From contig JAFYIZ010000027.1 in the NCBI GenBank assembly GCA_017538365.1, positions 1-25,632 of the forward strand: a stretch of DNA of 25,632 nt. Reading direction: 5' to 3'. The position numbers and the translations under genes were made by a program. The stretch's first letter is position 1; each line of letters starts with the position of its first letter. The notes beneath the pieces were generated by a model. The model was not told the origin of the DNA. It worked only from the letters and a program-made list of their open reading frames with translations, and did not search any database. This document shows, piece by piece, positions 15,836-21,803 of the stretch. The DNA is from a bacterium. Lineage in GTDB: Bacteria > UBP6 > UBA1177.

Positions 15836-17509
15836 TCAATGATTGTTGCCTAATCTCGATTTCTCGGCGGCGATAGTTTCGTCGTCGATCATCCCGAAAA
15901 GTATCTCAACTTCACCAAGCTTTATGCCGTTTGTTATTTCGTGTTCAAAAAGTTTAGTAAAATCAAACACTTCAGGCAGATTAAGCATTCGTTTGACTTT
16001 TCTGCTTGCGGCCGGAGTTATAGGCTCCATAGCCGTTGCGATAGTGTTGATAAGGTTAAGGCAGTTTATGAAAACGCCGTTGCAGCGTGCCGGGTCGCTC
16101 TTTCTGAGTGCCCACGGAGCCATCGAGTCAAAGTATTTGTTAGCGATACGGCCGATCTCCATGATGTGGAACGCAGCGTCTCTTACGCAGAAGGTCTCGT
16201 AGCAGTTGAGCACTTCCTTAAGTTCCGCGTTGACAGCTTCCCACATTTTGTCGTCTTCTTCGGAGAATTTGATCTCACCCTCGATCTTTCCGCCGAAAAA
16301 CTTGTTGATGAAAGCCAGGTTTCTGTTTACGAAGTTGCCGTAGATCGCGGCGAGCATGCCGTTATTCGCATCCTGAAAACCTTTGAAGGAGAAGTCGGAG
16401 TCTTTGGTCTCGGGAGCGATAGTCGCAAGGTAGAATCTGACCGAATCAGGGTTGAATCTTTCAAGGAAGTCGTGTACCCAGATAGCCCAGTTTCTGCTTG
16501 TCGATATTTTCTGACCTTCGAGGTTGAGGAATTCGTTTGCCGGTATCTCGTCTGGAAGTTTCCAGCCTTCTTCCTGACCCATGAGCATTGCGGGCCAGAT
16601 TATCGAGTGGAAAACGATGTTGTCTTTGCCGATGAAGTGGATAAGTTTGACATCGTCGCCGCCTTTCCACCATTTTTCCCATTCGTTTTCGTCGAGACCT
16701 CTCTTAGCGAAGAGCTCTTTCGTAAAGGCGATGTAGCCGATAGGCGCATCAAACCAGACGTAAAGGACTTTTCCTTCGGCTCCTTCGACGGGAACGGGAA
16801 CGCCCCACGAAATATCGCGGGTGATACCTCTCGGCTCGAGACCTCTTTCAAACCACTGTTTGCAGAAAGCCTTGACGTTGCTTTTCCAGTTCGTCTTGGT
16901 CTCAAGCCATTCATCGAGTTTCTTTTCAAATTTGTCGAGATCCAGAAACCAGTGTTTTGAAGTCTTTTTGACAGGAGTTTCGCCGCAGAGCTTGCACTTC
17001 GGATCGATGAGGTCAAGCGAATTGAGGGCGTTTCCGCACTTGTCGCACTGGTCGCCGCGTGCCCCCGGGTCCTTGCAGATAGGGCAGGTGCCTTCGACGT
17101 AGCGGTCGGGGAGGAACATCTTGTCGTGTTCGCAGTAGAACTGCTCGACATCTCTCACCGAAATGAATCCGTTTTTGTCGAGTTTTTTGAAGAAATCCTG
17201 CGAAAGCTCCTTCTCGATATCGTTGTGGGTCCCTGAAAATATATCAAAAGACATTTCAGCCATCTCGAAACCGCGTGCGATAAGCTCGTGATTCTCTTTT
17301 ACGACGTCTTCAGGCGTGATGCCGCGCGATTCCGCGTTGATAGTGATCGGGACGCCGTGTTCATCCGTTCCGCAGACGTAGACGACATCTCTCTTCATAT
17401 TGCGGAGATAGCGCACATAAACATCGGCGGGAAGATAAGCCCCTGCAAGATGGCCGAGATGGATCGGACCGTTTGCGTAGGGCAAAGCTGATGTGACCAA
17501 ATACTTCAA
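15836..17509 (-). CDS. metG: Methionyl-tRNA synthetase, short form
   Basis: This enzyme charges tRNA-Met with methionine in the cytoplasm. The class I motifs are clear: HLGH (17-20) replacing HIGH, and KISTS (334-338) as the KMSKS variant. The zinc insertion has C142-x2-C145 and C155-x2-C158, plus an extra CKLC pair (C172, C175). The protein has 557 residues and stops after the anticodon-binding helical domain, so it lacks the EMAP-II-like C-terminal tRNA-binding domain of the E. coli enzyme. It starts with TTG, supported by AAGGAG five bases upstream and by the immediate family-typical beginning KYLVTSALPYANGPIHLGH. It precedes potA by 92 bases. Confidence 0.95.
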   Translation of the reverse strand: MKYLVTSALPYANGPIHLGHLAGAYLPADVYVRYLRNMKRDVVYVCGTDEHGVPITINAESRGITPEDVVKENHELIARGFEMAEMSFDIFSGTHNDIEKELSQDFFKKLDKNGFISVRDVEQFYCEHDKMFLPDRYVEGTCPICKDPGARGDQCDKCGNALNSLDLIDPKCKLCGETPVKKTSKHWFLDLDKFEKKLDEWLETKTNWKSNVKAFCKQWFERGLEPRGITRDISWGVPVPVEGAEGKVLYVWFDAPIGYIAFTKELFAKRGLDENEWEKWWKGGDDVKLIHFIGKDNIVFHSIIWPAMLMGQEEGWKLPDEIPANEFLNLEGQKISTSRNWAIWVHDFLERFNPDSVRFYLATIAPETKDSDFSFKGFQDANNGMLAAIYGNFVNRNLAFINKFFGGKIEGEIKFSEEDDKMWEAVNAELKEVLNCYETFCVRDAAFHIMEIGRIANKYFDSMAPWALRKSDPARCNGVFINCLNLINTIATAMEPITPAASRKVKRMLNLPEVFDFTKLFEHEITNGIKLGEVEILFGMIDDETIAAEKSRLGNNH

Positions 17510-17609
17510 TTTTTTCTCCTTAAAAACAACTCAAATTTTAAAAGGCCGGCAAATTCCGGAAAAGTAGAGCGCACCTTAATTATTTTTTGTGAAAAATCAA
17601 TAAATATTT

Positions 17610-17873
17610 TTAAGGGGTTTTGCGAATGCGTGTGCGGGTGGTACTAAAAACTTCATCGTGGGAGAGGCGTTCTGCGGTCTCTTCCGCCTGAATATCAGCA
17701 GCATCGAGTTTAGCCTCGATATTTTCGGTAAGGCTTTCGTACATGTCAATGCTCATCACAACCATGGAACCATAGCCGTTTTTTGTAAGGAAAACAGGCT
17801 CTTTTCTTAAAAAAACCAAACTCTCTATGTCAGAGAATTTGTTACGCAGATCTGAAACCGGACGAATTTGCAT
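17610..17873 (-). CDS. Phd/YefM-family antitoxin, without an adjacent toxin
   Basis: The protein has 87 residues. The N-terminal half is typical of the Phd/YefM DNA-binding fold: IRPVSDLRNKFSDIE, then EPVFLTKNGYGSMVVMSIDMYE. The C-terminal half is the toxin-binding tail. Such genes are normally followed within a few bases by a RelE/YoeB or Doc toxin. Here the next - strand gene is metG, 100 bases on, with no toxin frame between. AGGAGG precedes the ATG. The antitoxin may be solitary, neutralise a toxin elsewhere, or be a remnant. It would bind its own promoter region. Confidence 0.82.
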   Translation of the reverse strand: MQIRPVSDLRNKFSDIESLVFLRKEPVFLTKNGYGSMVVMSIDMYESLTENIEAKLDAADIQAEETAERLSHDEVFSTTRTRIRKTP

Positions 17874-17907
17874 AATTTCCTCCTAAAAAAAGCAAAAAAC
17901 TATCATT

Positions 17908-17935
17908 ATTTTATCATCATTTTATCGAAATTCAA
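17908..17935 (-). promoter_or_regulatory. Promoter of the Phd-like antitoxin
   Basis: Read on the - strand, TTGAAT (17930-17935) and TAAAAT (17908-17913) are 16 bases apart and lie 35 bases before the start codon. A second ATTTTA on the + strand (17919-17924) lies within the spacer, so the region has repeated TAAAAT elements that the antitoxin might bind. Confidence 0.45.
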
Positions 17936-17958
17936 GTTTTTGATTTCGGATAGAAATC

Positions 17959-18095
17959 GAGTCGGTTACAAATTGTAACCAACTCAAAATGATTCCCGAG
18001 AAAAGTCAACTGTCCGAAAAAATCGGACAGTTCAAAATCCAGTTGTCCGAAAAAATCGGACAACTCTGTCAACTGTCGCAAAAATTGCGATAGTT
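17959..18095. repeat. Array of four hairpin-forming inverted repeats
   Basis: Four stems stand in a row. Arms GAGTCGGTTAC / GTAACCAACTC (17959-17985, one mismatch). Arms AACTGTCCGA / TCGGACAGTT (18008-18032, perfect, loop AAAAA). Arms AGTTGTCCGA / TCGGACAACT (18041-18065, perfect, same loop). Arms AACTGTCGCA / TGCGATAGTT (18071-18095, one mismatch, loop AAAAT). The last three differ in sequence but change on both arms together, and their starts are 33 and 30 bases apart. Function is unknown: binding sites of a dimeric regulator, structured RNA, or a mobile repeat are all possible. Confidence 0.85.
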
Positions 18096-18276
18096 CCTCC
18101 GCTTCGCGTCTTGCGAGATTCAGTTTATTCCGTTTTGGAATGAAGTTCCGCCGCTGGATCAGCAAAATTCGCTTGTGAAAAGGGGAGAGATTTGTCGGAG
18201 CGGTGGCATCAGCCCCTGATACAAAGGCAAAATTTCTAAAAATTAAAATAGAATTGAAAAAAATCTAAAAAATAAT

Positions 18277-18304
18277 TTGACATTTCTTCGCGTATGATTA
18301 TATT
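18277..18304 (+). promoter_or_regulatory. Promoter of the type III antitoxin RNA
   Basis: A perfect TTGACA (18277-18282) is followed 16 bases later by TATATT (18299-18304). The expected start of transcription, near 18311, coincides with the beginning of the first antitoxin repeat at 18313. This is a strong promoter, as needed for an RNA antitoxin made in excess over its toxin. Confidence 0.75.
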
Positions 18305-18312
18305 GCCTTCAT

Positions 18313-18413
18313 CGGTGAGTCCTACCGTTAAGTGGAGTCTTTAAAAGCAGTGAACCCTACTGTGAGTGGGACCTTTAAAAGCGGTGAGTCCTACCGGAAG
18401 TGGAAATTTTAAG
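18313..18413 (+). ncRNA. toxI: ToxI-like antitoxin RNA, three tandem repeats
   Basis: Three imperfect repeats lie at 18313-18347, 18348-18381 and 18382-18413, 35, 34 and 32 bases long. Each begins with a small hairpin followed by an AGTGG stretch and an A/T-rich end. The hairpins are CGGTGAGTCCTACCG, CAGTGAACCCTACTG and CGGTGAGTCCTACCG. In the middle copy the second stem pair changes from G-C to A-U on both sides, a compensatory change that supports RNA structure. From memory, the GGTGA...CTACC...TTAAGTG order is the same as in the ToxI pseudoknot repeats of Pectobacterium. ToxN would cut the precursor into single repeats that inhibit it. Confidence 0.8.
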
Positions 18414-18445
18414 CCGTATTGGTTTTTACTGATACGGCTTTTTTT
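18411..18445 (+). terminator. Terminator between antitoxin RNA and toxN
   Basis: Arms AAGCCGTAT (18411-18419) and ATACGGCTT (18432-18440) form a perfect nine-base stem with a 12-base loop, followed by a T run to 18445. In type III systems this terminator lets most transcripts end after the antitoxin and only a few read on into the toxin, so it sets the antitoxin excess. Confidence 0.9.
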
Positions 18446-18455
18446 ATGGGTAAAA

Positions 18456-18992
18456 ATGAAGCAGGAAAGATTAAATCTCTACTTTTTGGATATGAAATAT
18501 GTCCGCTATCTGCACAATGCAGATGATCGTGTACAGTCGGTTTCGCCGCAGATTCACAAGAACAACCGTCCTTTTGTGGGGATTATAGTTGTTTGCGACG
18601 AACACAAATATTGCGTGCCGTTGGATTCGGCAAAAGAGAAGCACAAAACACAGAACAACGATGTAGATTTCACACGTATTTTTGACGGTGACAGGCTGAT
18701 AAGCGTCCTGAATTTTAACAATATGATTCCAGTAGATGACAGGTTTGTTTCTAAAATAGATCTGAAACCGTCGGAAAAAGACACTTTGGCACAGGCTCAC
18801 TATAAAAAATTGTGCATAAAAGAAATTGAATGGTGCCGCCGAAATCAAGATTCAATAGTTAAAAAAGCCAATAAATTATATCACTTAGTTCAAAAACCGA
18901 ATTGCAGTGCAATGCTGAAAAAGCGGTGCAACGATTTTAAGAAACTTGAAAAAGTTTTGGAAAAATTGTCGGAAAATAAGATAAAAATCTAA
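18456..18992 (+). CDS. toxN: ToxN/AbiQ-family type III toxin endoribonuclease
   Basis: The protein has 178 residues (ToxN of Pectobacterium has 171). It opens like ToxN/AbiQ: LYFLDMKYVRYLHNADDRV (8-26), then RPFVGIIVVCDEHKYCVPL (38-56). S58 and K60 in PLDSAKEKH correspond to the catalytic Ser and Lys of the PLTSPK motif; the preceding Thr is Asp here. NFNNMIPV (87-94) and the C-terminal helices with YKKL and IxxKA also match. I chose ATG 18456, ten bases after the terminator, because the frame upstream only translates the RNA repeats and terminator. The ribosome site is weak, consistent with low toxin output. Such systems act in phage defence by cutting mRNA once antitoxin RNA falls. Confidence 0.88.
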   Translation: MKQERLNLYFLDMKYVRYLHNADDRVQSVSPQIHKNNRPFVGIIVVCDEHKYCVPLDSAKEKHKTQNNDVDFTRIFDGDRLISVLNFNNMIPVDDRFVSKIDLKPSEKDTLAQAHYKKLCIKEIEWCRRNQDSIVKKANKLYHLVQKPNCSAMLKKRCNDFKKLEKVLEKLSENKIKI

Positions 18993-19039
18993 TTGTGCAG
19001 TCACTGATTGCACAATTGGGCAAACCCGTCTGCCCAATT
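18991..19039. repeat. Two adjoining hairpins after toxN
   Basis: AATTGTGCA / TGCACAATT (18991-18999 with 19009-19017) and AATTGGGCA / TGCCCAATT (19014-19022 with 19031-19039) are both perfect nine-base stems sharing the bases AATT. No T run follows on either strand, so neither is a standard terminator, although they could slow or protect the toxN transcript end. In style they resemble the hairpins left of the type III locus. Confidence 0.75.
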
Positions 19040-19065
19040 CAAAAAAATCCGTTGATTATTTGCTT

Positions 19066-19101
19066 TATGTTGCATTTTTCAGGGAAATTGTGTAAATTCA
19101 A
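19066..19101 (+). repeat. Direct repeat, left copy, also promoter-like
   Basis: The 19-mer TTGCATTTTTCAGGGAAAT (19070-19088) with TTTA before it and TGTAAATTCAA (19091-19101) after it recurs at 19583-19631. In this copy TTGCAT (19070-19075) and TAAATT (19093-19098) are 17 bases apart, a usable promoter for the gene at 19138. Confidence 0.7.
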
Positions 19102-19137
19102 GCGTTTTTTTGATTGATCTGAAAAGAGAATGTCCAA

Positions 19138-19548
19138 ATGTCGGAACTTTCGTTTAAAACCTACTGCATTGAAAATTATGCGGAATACAAAAATCTGCCA
19201 TCATCCTTGGTCTTTAAGGAATTTGAGGAATCGCATCTTCTTGAACATTTAACTAATGATTATGAAGATTTGCACGGCATGGGAAAGGAATATCTCATGG
19301 ATTATTTCGATAAATGGATTTTAAAAACCGATACGCATCATCTTGTGAAAACGCTTCTCATTACGCAGGTAGCTGAACTTTTTATGAAAAACAAAGGACT
19401 TTCTGAAGACGAAGCTCTGCGTTCGATTTATGAATCTCCGATTGCACCGCTTTTGGAAGACGATTCGATGGGATTATACGGGCAAAGCGCACTTTATCTT
19501 TACAGCCTGATTGAAAACGGAAATGAGTTGGTCGGGCAGAATCTGTAA
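19138..19548 (+). CDS. DUF3791-like protein
   Basis: The protein has 136 residues. The N-terminal half (SFKTYCIENYAEYKNLPSSL, then HLTNDYEDLHGMGKEYLMD) resembles DUF3791, a small domain found beside putative DUF3990 toxins in gut bacteria. The second half (about 68-125: LLITQVAELFMKNKGLSEDE, then LYGQSALYLYSLIE) has a similar helix pattern and may be a second copy. No toxin partner is next to it. The ribosome site is weak (AAGAGA). It lies between the type III toxin and the restriction genes and is bracketed by a direct repeat, so it may be a separately acquired cargo gene. Function is unknown. Confidence 0.55.
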   Translation: MSELSFKTYCIENYAEYKNLPSSLVFKEFEESHLLEHLTNDYEDLHGMGKEYLMDYFDKWILKTDTHHLVKTLLITQVAELFMKNKGLSEDEALRSIYESPIAPLLEDDSMGLYGQSALYLYSLIENGNELVGQNL

Positions 19549-19582
19549 TTTCGTCGTAAATCTTTAGGTTAGTTGCACTCTT

Positions 19583-19631
19583 TAACTTGCATTTTTCAGG
19601 GAAATAAGGCAAAAATTTGATGTAAATTCAA
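19583..19631 (+). repeat. Direct repeat, right copy
   Basis: The same 19-mer as at 19070 lies at 19587-19605. TGTAAATTCAA follows at 19621-19631, but 13 extra bases separate the two parts compared with the left copy. The promoter spacing seen in the left copy is therefore lost. Confidence 0.7.
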
Positions 19632-19767
19632 TAAATTACACAACATGCTTTTATAATTTCTTGCAACCATTAAAATTTTAGCACTTTCCAAACGCTTCAA
19701 ATCATTGTTACACTTAATTTTTTCGATGTTCAAATTTTAAAATCATCCAATAAAATTAGATAGTTGT

Positions 19768-19795
19768 GCTATTGCAATAAGAATAGCGATTTTTT
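19768..19795 (+). terminator. Terminator-like hairpin before the restriction endonuclease gene
   Basis: GCTATT (19768-19773) pairs with AATAGC (19782-19787) over an eight-base loop and is followed by GA and a run of six T (19790-19795). The stem is short. It may end upstream transcription or act as an attenuator that limits endonuclease expression. Confidence 0.4.
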
Positions 19796-19843
19796 ATATT
19801 TCATTGGCTTTTTTGAAAAATAGAAAAACGAAGGAGTAAACAG

Positions 19844-20626
19844 ATGAGAGAAGAAAATCTTAATTTATTAAAAGAGAAACTTCAAGAAATTAAAGAAATG
19901 GGGTGGATCAGAAATCAACGACCTGGTAATGCGGGTGGTGTTGGTAATACTTTGGAAGACTTGCTTGAAATTACAGAAAACAATCTTCAAATTCCAGACT
20001 TCGGTGAATGGGAATTGAAAAGCCAGCGGGCAGAAACAAGTTCATTGTTGACTTTATTCCATTGTGAGCCGAAACCTAGAAACGCAGGCATTGTCCCTAA
20101 AATTCTTCTTCCTTTATACGGCTGGTCTCATCAAGAAGCTGGAACACTTTATCCTGCAAATGAGAGAAGTTTTCGTCAAACAATCAACGCTGTGTCCTAC
20201 AGCGATCGTGGATTTAAAGTAAATGTAGACAAAAATTCAGAACGCATATTTATATCTTTTAATTATCAAGTAATTGATGAACGTCATGCCGAATGGCGTA
20301 ATTTTGTAAGAGATAACGTTGGTATTGGCGATATAAATCCTAATCCATATTGGACTTTTAAAGAAATTTTTCAAAAGTTAAATACTAAACTCAAGAATCT
20401 TATCTATGTAGAGGCCGAGACAAAACATATTGATGGACAGGAATTTTTTAGATATAATAATATTGATGCCTATGCAGATCCTACTTTGGAACAATTTTTA
20501 AAATTGGTTGAATCGGGGGCGATTTATGTCGATTTTGATGCGCGCACAGGACATAATCATGGAACAAAATTTCGAATAAAATCTAATCAAACAAACAAGT
20601 TATATTCCCATCACATAAAGGCATGA
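19844..20626 (+). CDS. MvaI/BcnI-family type II restriction endonuclease
   Basis: The protein has 260 residues, close to MvaI (249) and BcnI (238). The family hallmark is clear: GNAGGVGNTLEDLLEI (28-43), then the PD-(D/E)XK site with D52 in PDFGEW and E57-L-K59, and E38 as a likely extra acidic residue. These enzymes act as monomers, nicking each strand in turn; MvaI cuts CCWGG and BcnI CCSGG. The presence of two methyltransferases favours a BcnI-like target (one enzyme per strand), but the site cannot be read from sequence. AAGGAG is seven bases before the ATG. Base composition is AT-rich compared with the Bat and pot genes. Confidence 0.88.
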   Translation: MREENLNLLKEKLQEIKEMGWIRNQRPGNAGGVGNTLEDLLEITENNLQIPDFGEWELKSQRAETSSLLTLFHCEPKPRNAGIVPKILLPLYGWSHQEAGTLYPANERSFRQTINAVSYSDRGFKVNVDKNSERIFISFNYQVIDERHAEWRNFVRDNVGIGDINPNPYWTFKEIFQKLNTKLKNLIYVEAETKHIDGQEFFRYNNIDAYADPTLEQFLKLVESGAIYVDFDARTGHNHGTKFRIKSNQTNKLYSHHIKA

Positions 20627-20733
20627 AAAATTCACTAGTTACAAAAAAAATTTCGAAATATGTCTTTTTAGGTTGATTTTAGACTAAATTTATGCTACAT
20701 ACGTCCTAGTTTTGGGGCAAAGAGGAGACTTGA

Positions 20734-20919
20734 ATGAAAGAGCTTATTTATCTTGACACATACGCTTTACAACAAGATATGCGTATACGTCTACCGAAAT
20801 CCATTTTAAACAATCTTCCGGTCGAAAAAGGAGTTACAAAATTCTCCATATATTTGGACCAGGAGAAAAAGGAGTTGATTTTGAAAATCGCGGAAAATTC
20901 TAAGGAGGATTCAGAATGA
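20734..20919 (+). CDS. Small AbrB-like protein within the restriction operon
   Basis: The protein has 61 residues. The segment MRIRLPKSILNNLPVEKG (16-33), followed by FSIYLDQEKKELILKI (37-52), resembles the swapped-hairpin DNA-binding fold of AbrB/MazE/SpoVT proteins, including the R-x-x-LPKSI core. It lies between the endonuclease and the first methyltransferase and overlaps the latter by four bases (ATGA), so the two are co-translated. A regulatory role over the restriction genes is a reasonable guess, in the place where other systems keep a helix-turn-helix C protein. GAGGAG lies seven bases before its ATG. Family assignment is tentative. Confidence 0.6.
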   Translation: MKELIYLDTYALQQDMRIRLPKSILNNLPVEKGVTKFSIYLDQEKKELILKIAENSKEDSE

Positions 20920-21803
20920 ATCACATCATTGGGTGTGGAAACACGCTTGATCTTATTAAGCAATTGGAACTTGCTTCAATCGATCTTTTGGTAACATCCC
21001 CGCCATATTGGGCAAAACGTGTTTATAATGGCGAAGGAGAAATAGGCTCTGAAGAAACACCAGAAGCATATGTGGTAAGACTCGCTGATTTTTTTGATGA
21101 GCTTCGCCCTTATCTTAAACCGACTGCGAATATTTTTATTAATGTCGGAGACACTTATTTTGGTTCTGGTGCCGGTGCTTGGAGTAAATATTTGGATGAC
21201 GATGGCAACATTACACAAGCTCAAAAAGATCGAAAAGAAAAATATTTCACGACCAAACCTTTACAACCAAAGATCAAGCAAAATGGGAAATTATATCAAA
21301 ACAAACAGCTTCTGTTGATTCCTTCTCGTTTTGCTATTGAAATGCAAGAACGAGGATGGCTTTTACGAGATGACATTATTTGGCAAAAACCAAACAGGAT
21401 CCCTGCAAGCGTAATAGATCGTTTGAACAACACTTATGAGCATGTTTTTCATTTTGTTCTAAACAAAAAATATTTTTTTGATCTTGATGCTATTAAAGTT
21501 CTTGGTGCAAATGGTCGAATGAAAAACCCAGGAGATGTTTGGGCTATAAATACTCAGCCTTTAAATGGAAATCATACAGCAACTTTCCCTGAGCAGCTTG
21601 TAGAACAAATAGTGTTGTGTGGTAGTCCTAAAAACGGAATAGTATTCGATCCATTTTTAGGCACAGGAACAACTTGGATTGTTAGTGACAAGCTCAATCG
21701 AAATTGTATCGGATTTGAAATTAACAAGGATTTTTTCGATTTTGCGCAGATTAGATTTAAAGAAAGTAGGAACCCAGAACAATGCAATCTTCCCAATTTA
21801 TAG
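20916..21803 (+). CDS. DNA methyltransferase, beta-type motif order (probably cytosine-N4)
   Basis: The protein has 295 residues. Catalytic motif IV TSPPYW (27-32) is near the N-terminus and the AdoMet-binding motif I FDPFLGTGTT (244-253) near the C-terminus, followed by GFEIN (266-270). That order defines the beta class. An S-P-P-Y motif is usual for cytosine-N4 enzymes, though some adenine-N6 enzymes share it. The middle region (about 80-230) would recognise DNA. It probably protects one strand of the site cut by the endonuclease upstream. AAGGAGG (20902-20908) precedes the ATG. The gene overlaps the next methyltransferase by 22 bases. Confidence 0.9.
   Translation: MNHIIGCGNTLDLIKQLELASIDLLVTSPPYWAKRVYNGEGEIGSEETPEAYVVRLADFFDELRPYLKPTANIFINVGDTYFGSGAGAWSKYLDDDGNITQAQKDRKEKYFTTKPLQPKIKQNGKLYQNKQLLLIPSRFAIEMQERGWLLRDDIIWQKPNRIPASVIDRLNNTYEHVFHFVLNKKYFFDLDAIKVLGANGRMKNPGDVWAINTQPLNGNHTATFPEQLVEQIVLCGSPKNGIVFDPFLGTGTTWIVSDKLNRNCIGFEINKDFFDFAQIRFKESRNPEQCNLPNL

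Larger units (their letters stand above)
17874..18455. other. Intergenic region with hairpin cluster and antitoxin RNA
   Basis: No ordinary protein gene is evident in these 582 bases. From left to right they hold the antitoxin promoter, four inverted repeats (17959-18095), an AT-rich stretch, the promoter of the type III antitoxin RNA, its three repeats and its terminator. A 77-codon frame on the - strand (17932-18165) crosses the hairpins and would encode LSDFFGQL repeated; it begins at TTG without a clear ribosome site, and I do not count it as a gene. Confidence 0.6.
19549..19843. other. AT-rich leader of the restriction-modification operon
   Basis: These 295 bases hold no gene. They contain the right copy of the direct repeat (19583-19631), a strongly AT-rich stretch, and a terminator-like hairpin at 19768-19795. 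The promoter of the restriction operon must lie here or upstream; I could not pick one with confidence. Confidence 0.6.

Noticed and set aside
15941-16960. A 339-codon frame on the + strand inside metG
   Set aside because: It is an antisense frame that is long only because of the codon pattern of metG; it has no motif of its own.
17530-17565. Terminator after the Phd-like gene (CCGG stems near 17543-17560)
   Set aside because: The stem is only four base pairs and the following T run is short; too weak to call.
17959-18095. CRISPR array
   Set aside because: The units are palindromes with different arms and short irregular gaps; there is no constant repeat with unique spacers of even length.
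17932-18165. A 77-codon frame on the - strand across the four hairpins
   Set aside because: It starts at TTG without a clear ribosome site, and its repeats are explained by the inverted repeats. I keep it only as an alternative explanation.
18313-18413. CRISPR array or simple minisatellite
   Set aside because: Repeats are contiguous without spacers, follow a promoter and precede a terminator and a ToxN gene, which fits a type III antitoxin.
18366-18455. N-terminal extension of the ToxN gene from the GTG at 18366
   Set aside because: It would translate the antitoxin repeats and the terminator. ToxN homology begins right after the ATG at 18456.
18991-19039. Standard rho-independent terminator of toxN
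   Set aside because: The two stems are good, but no T run follows on the + strand.
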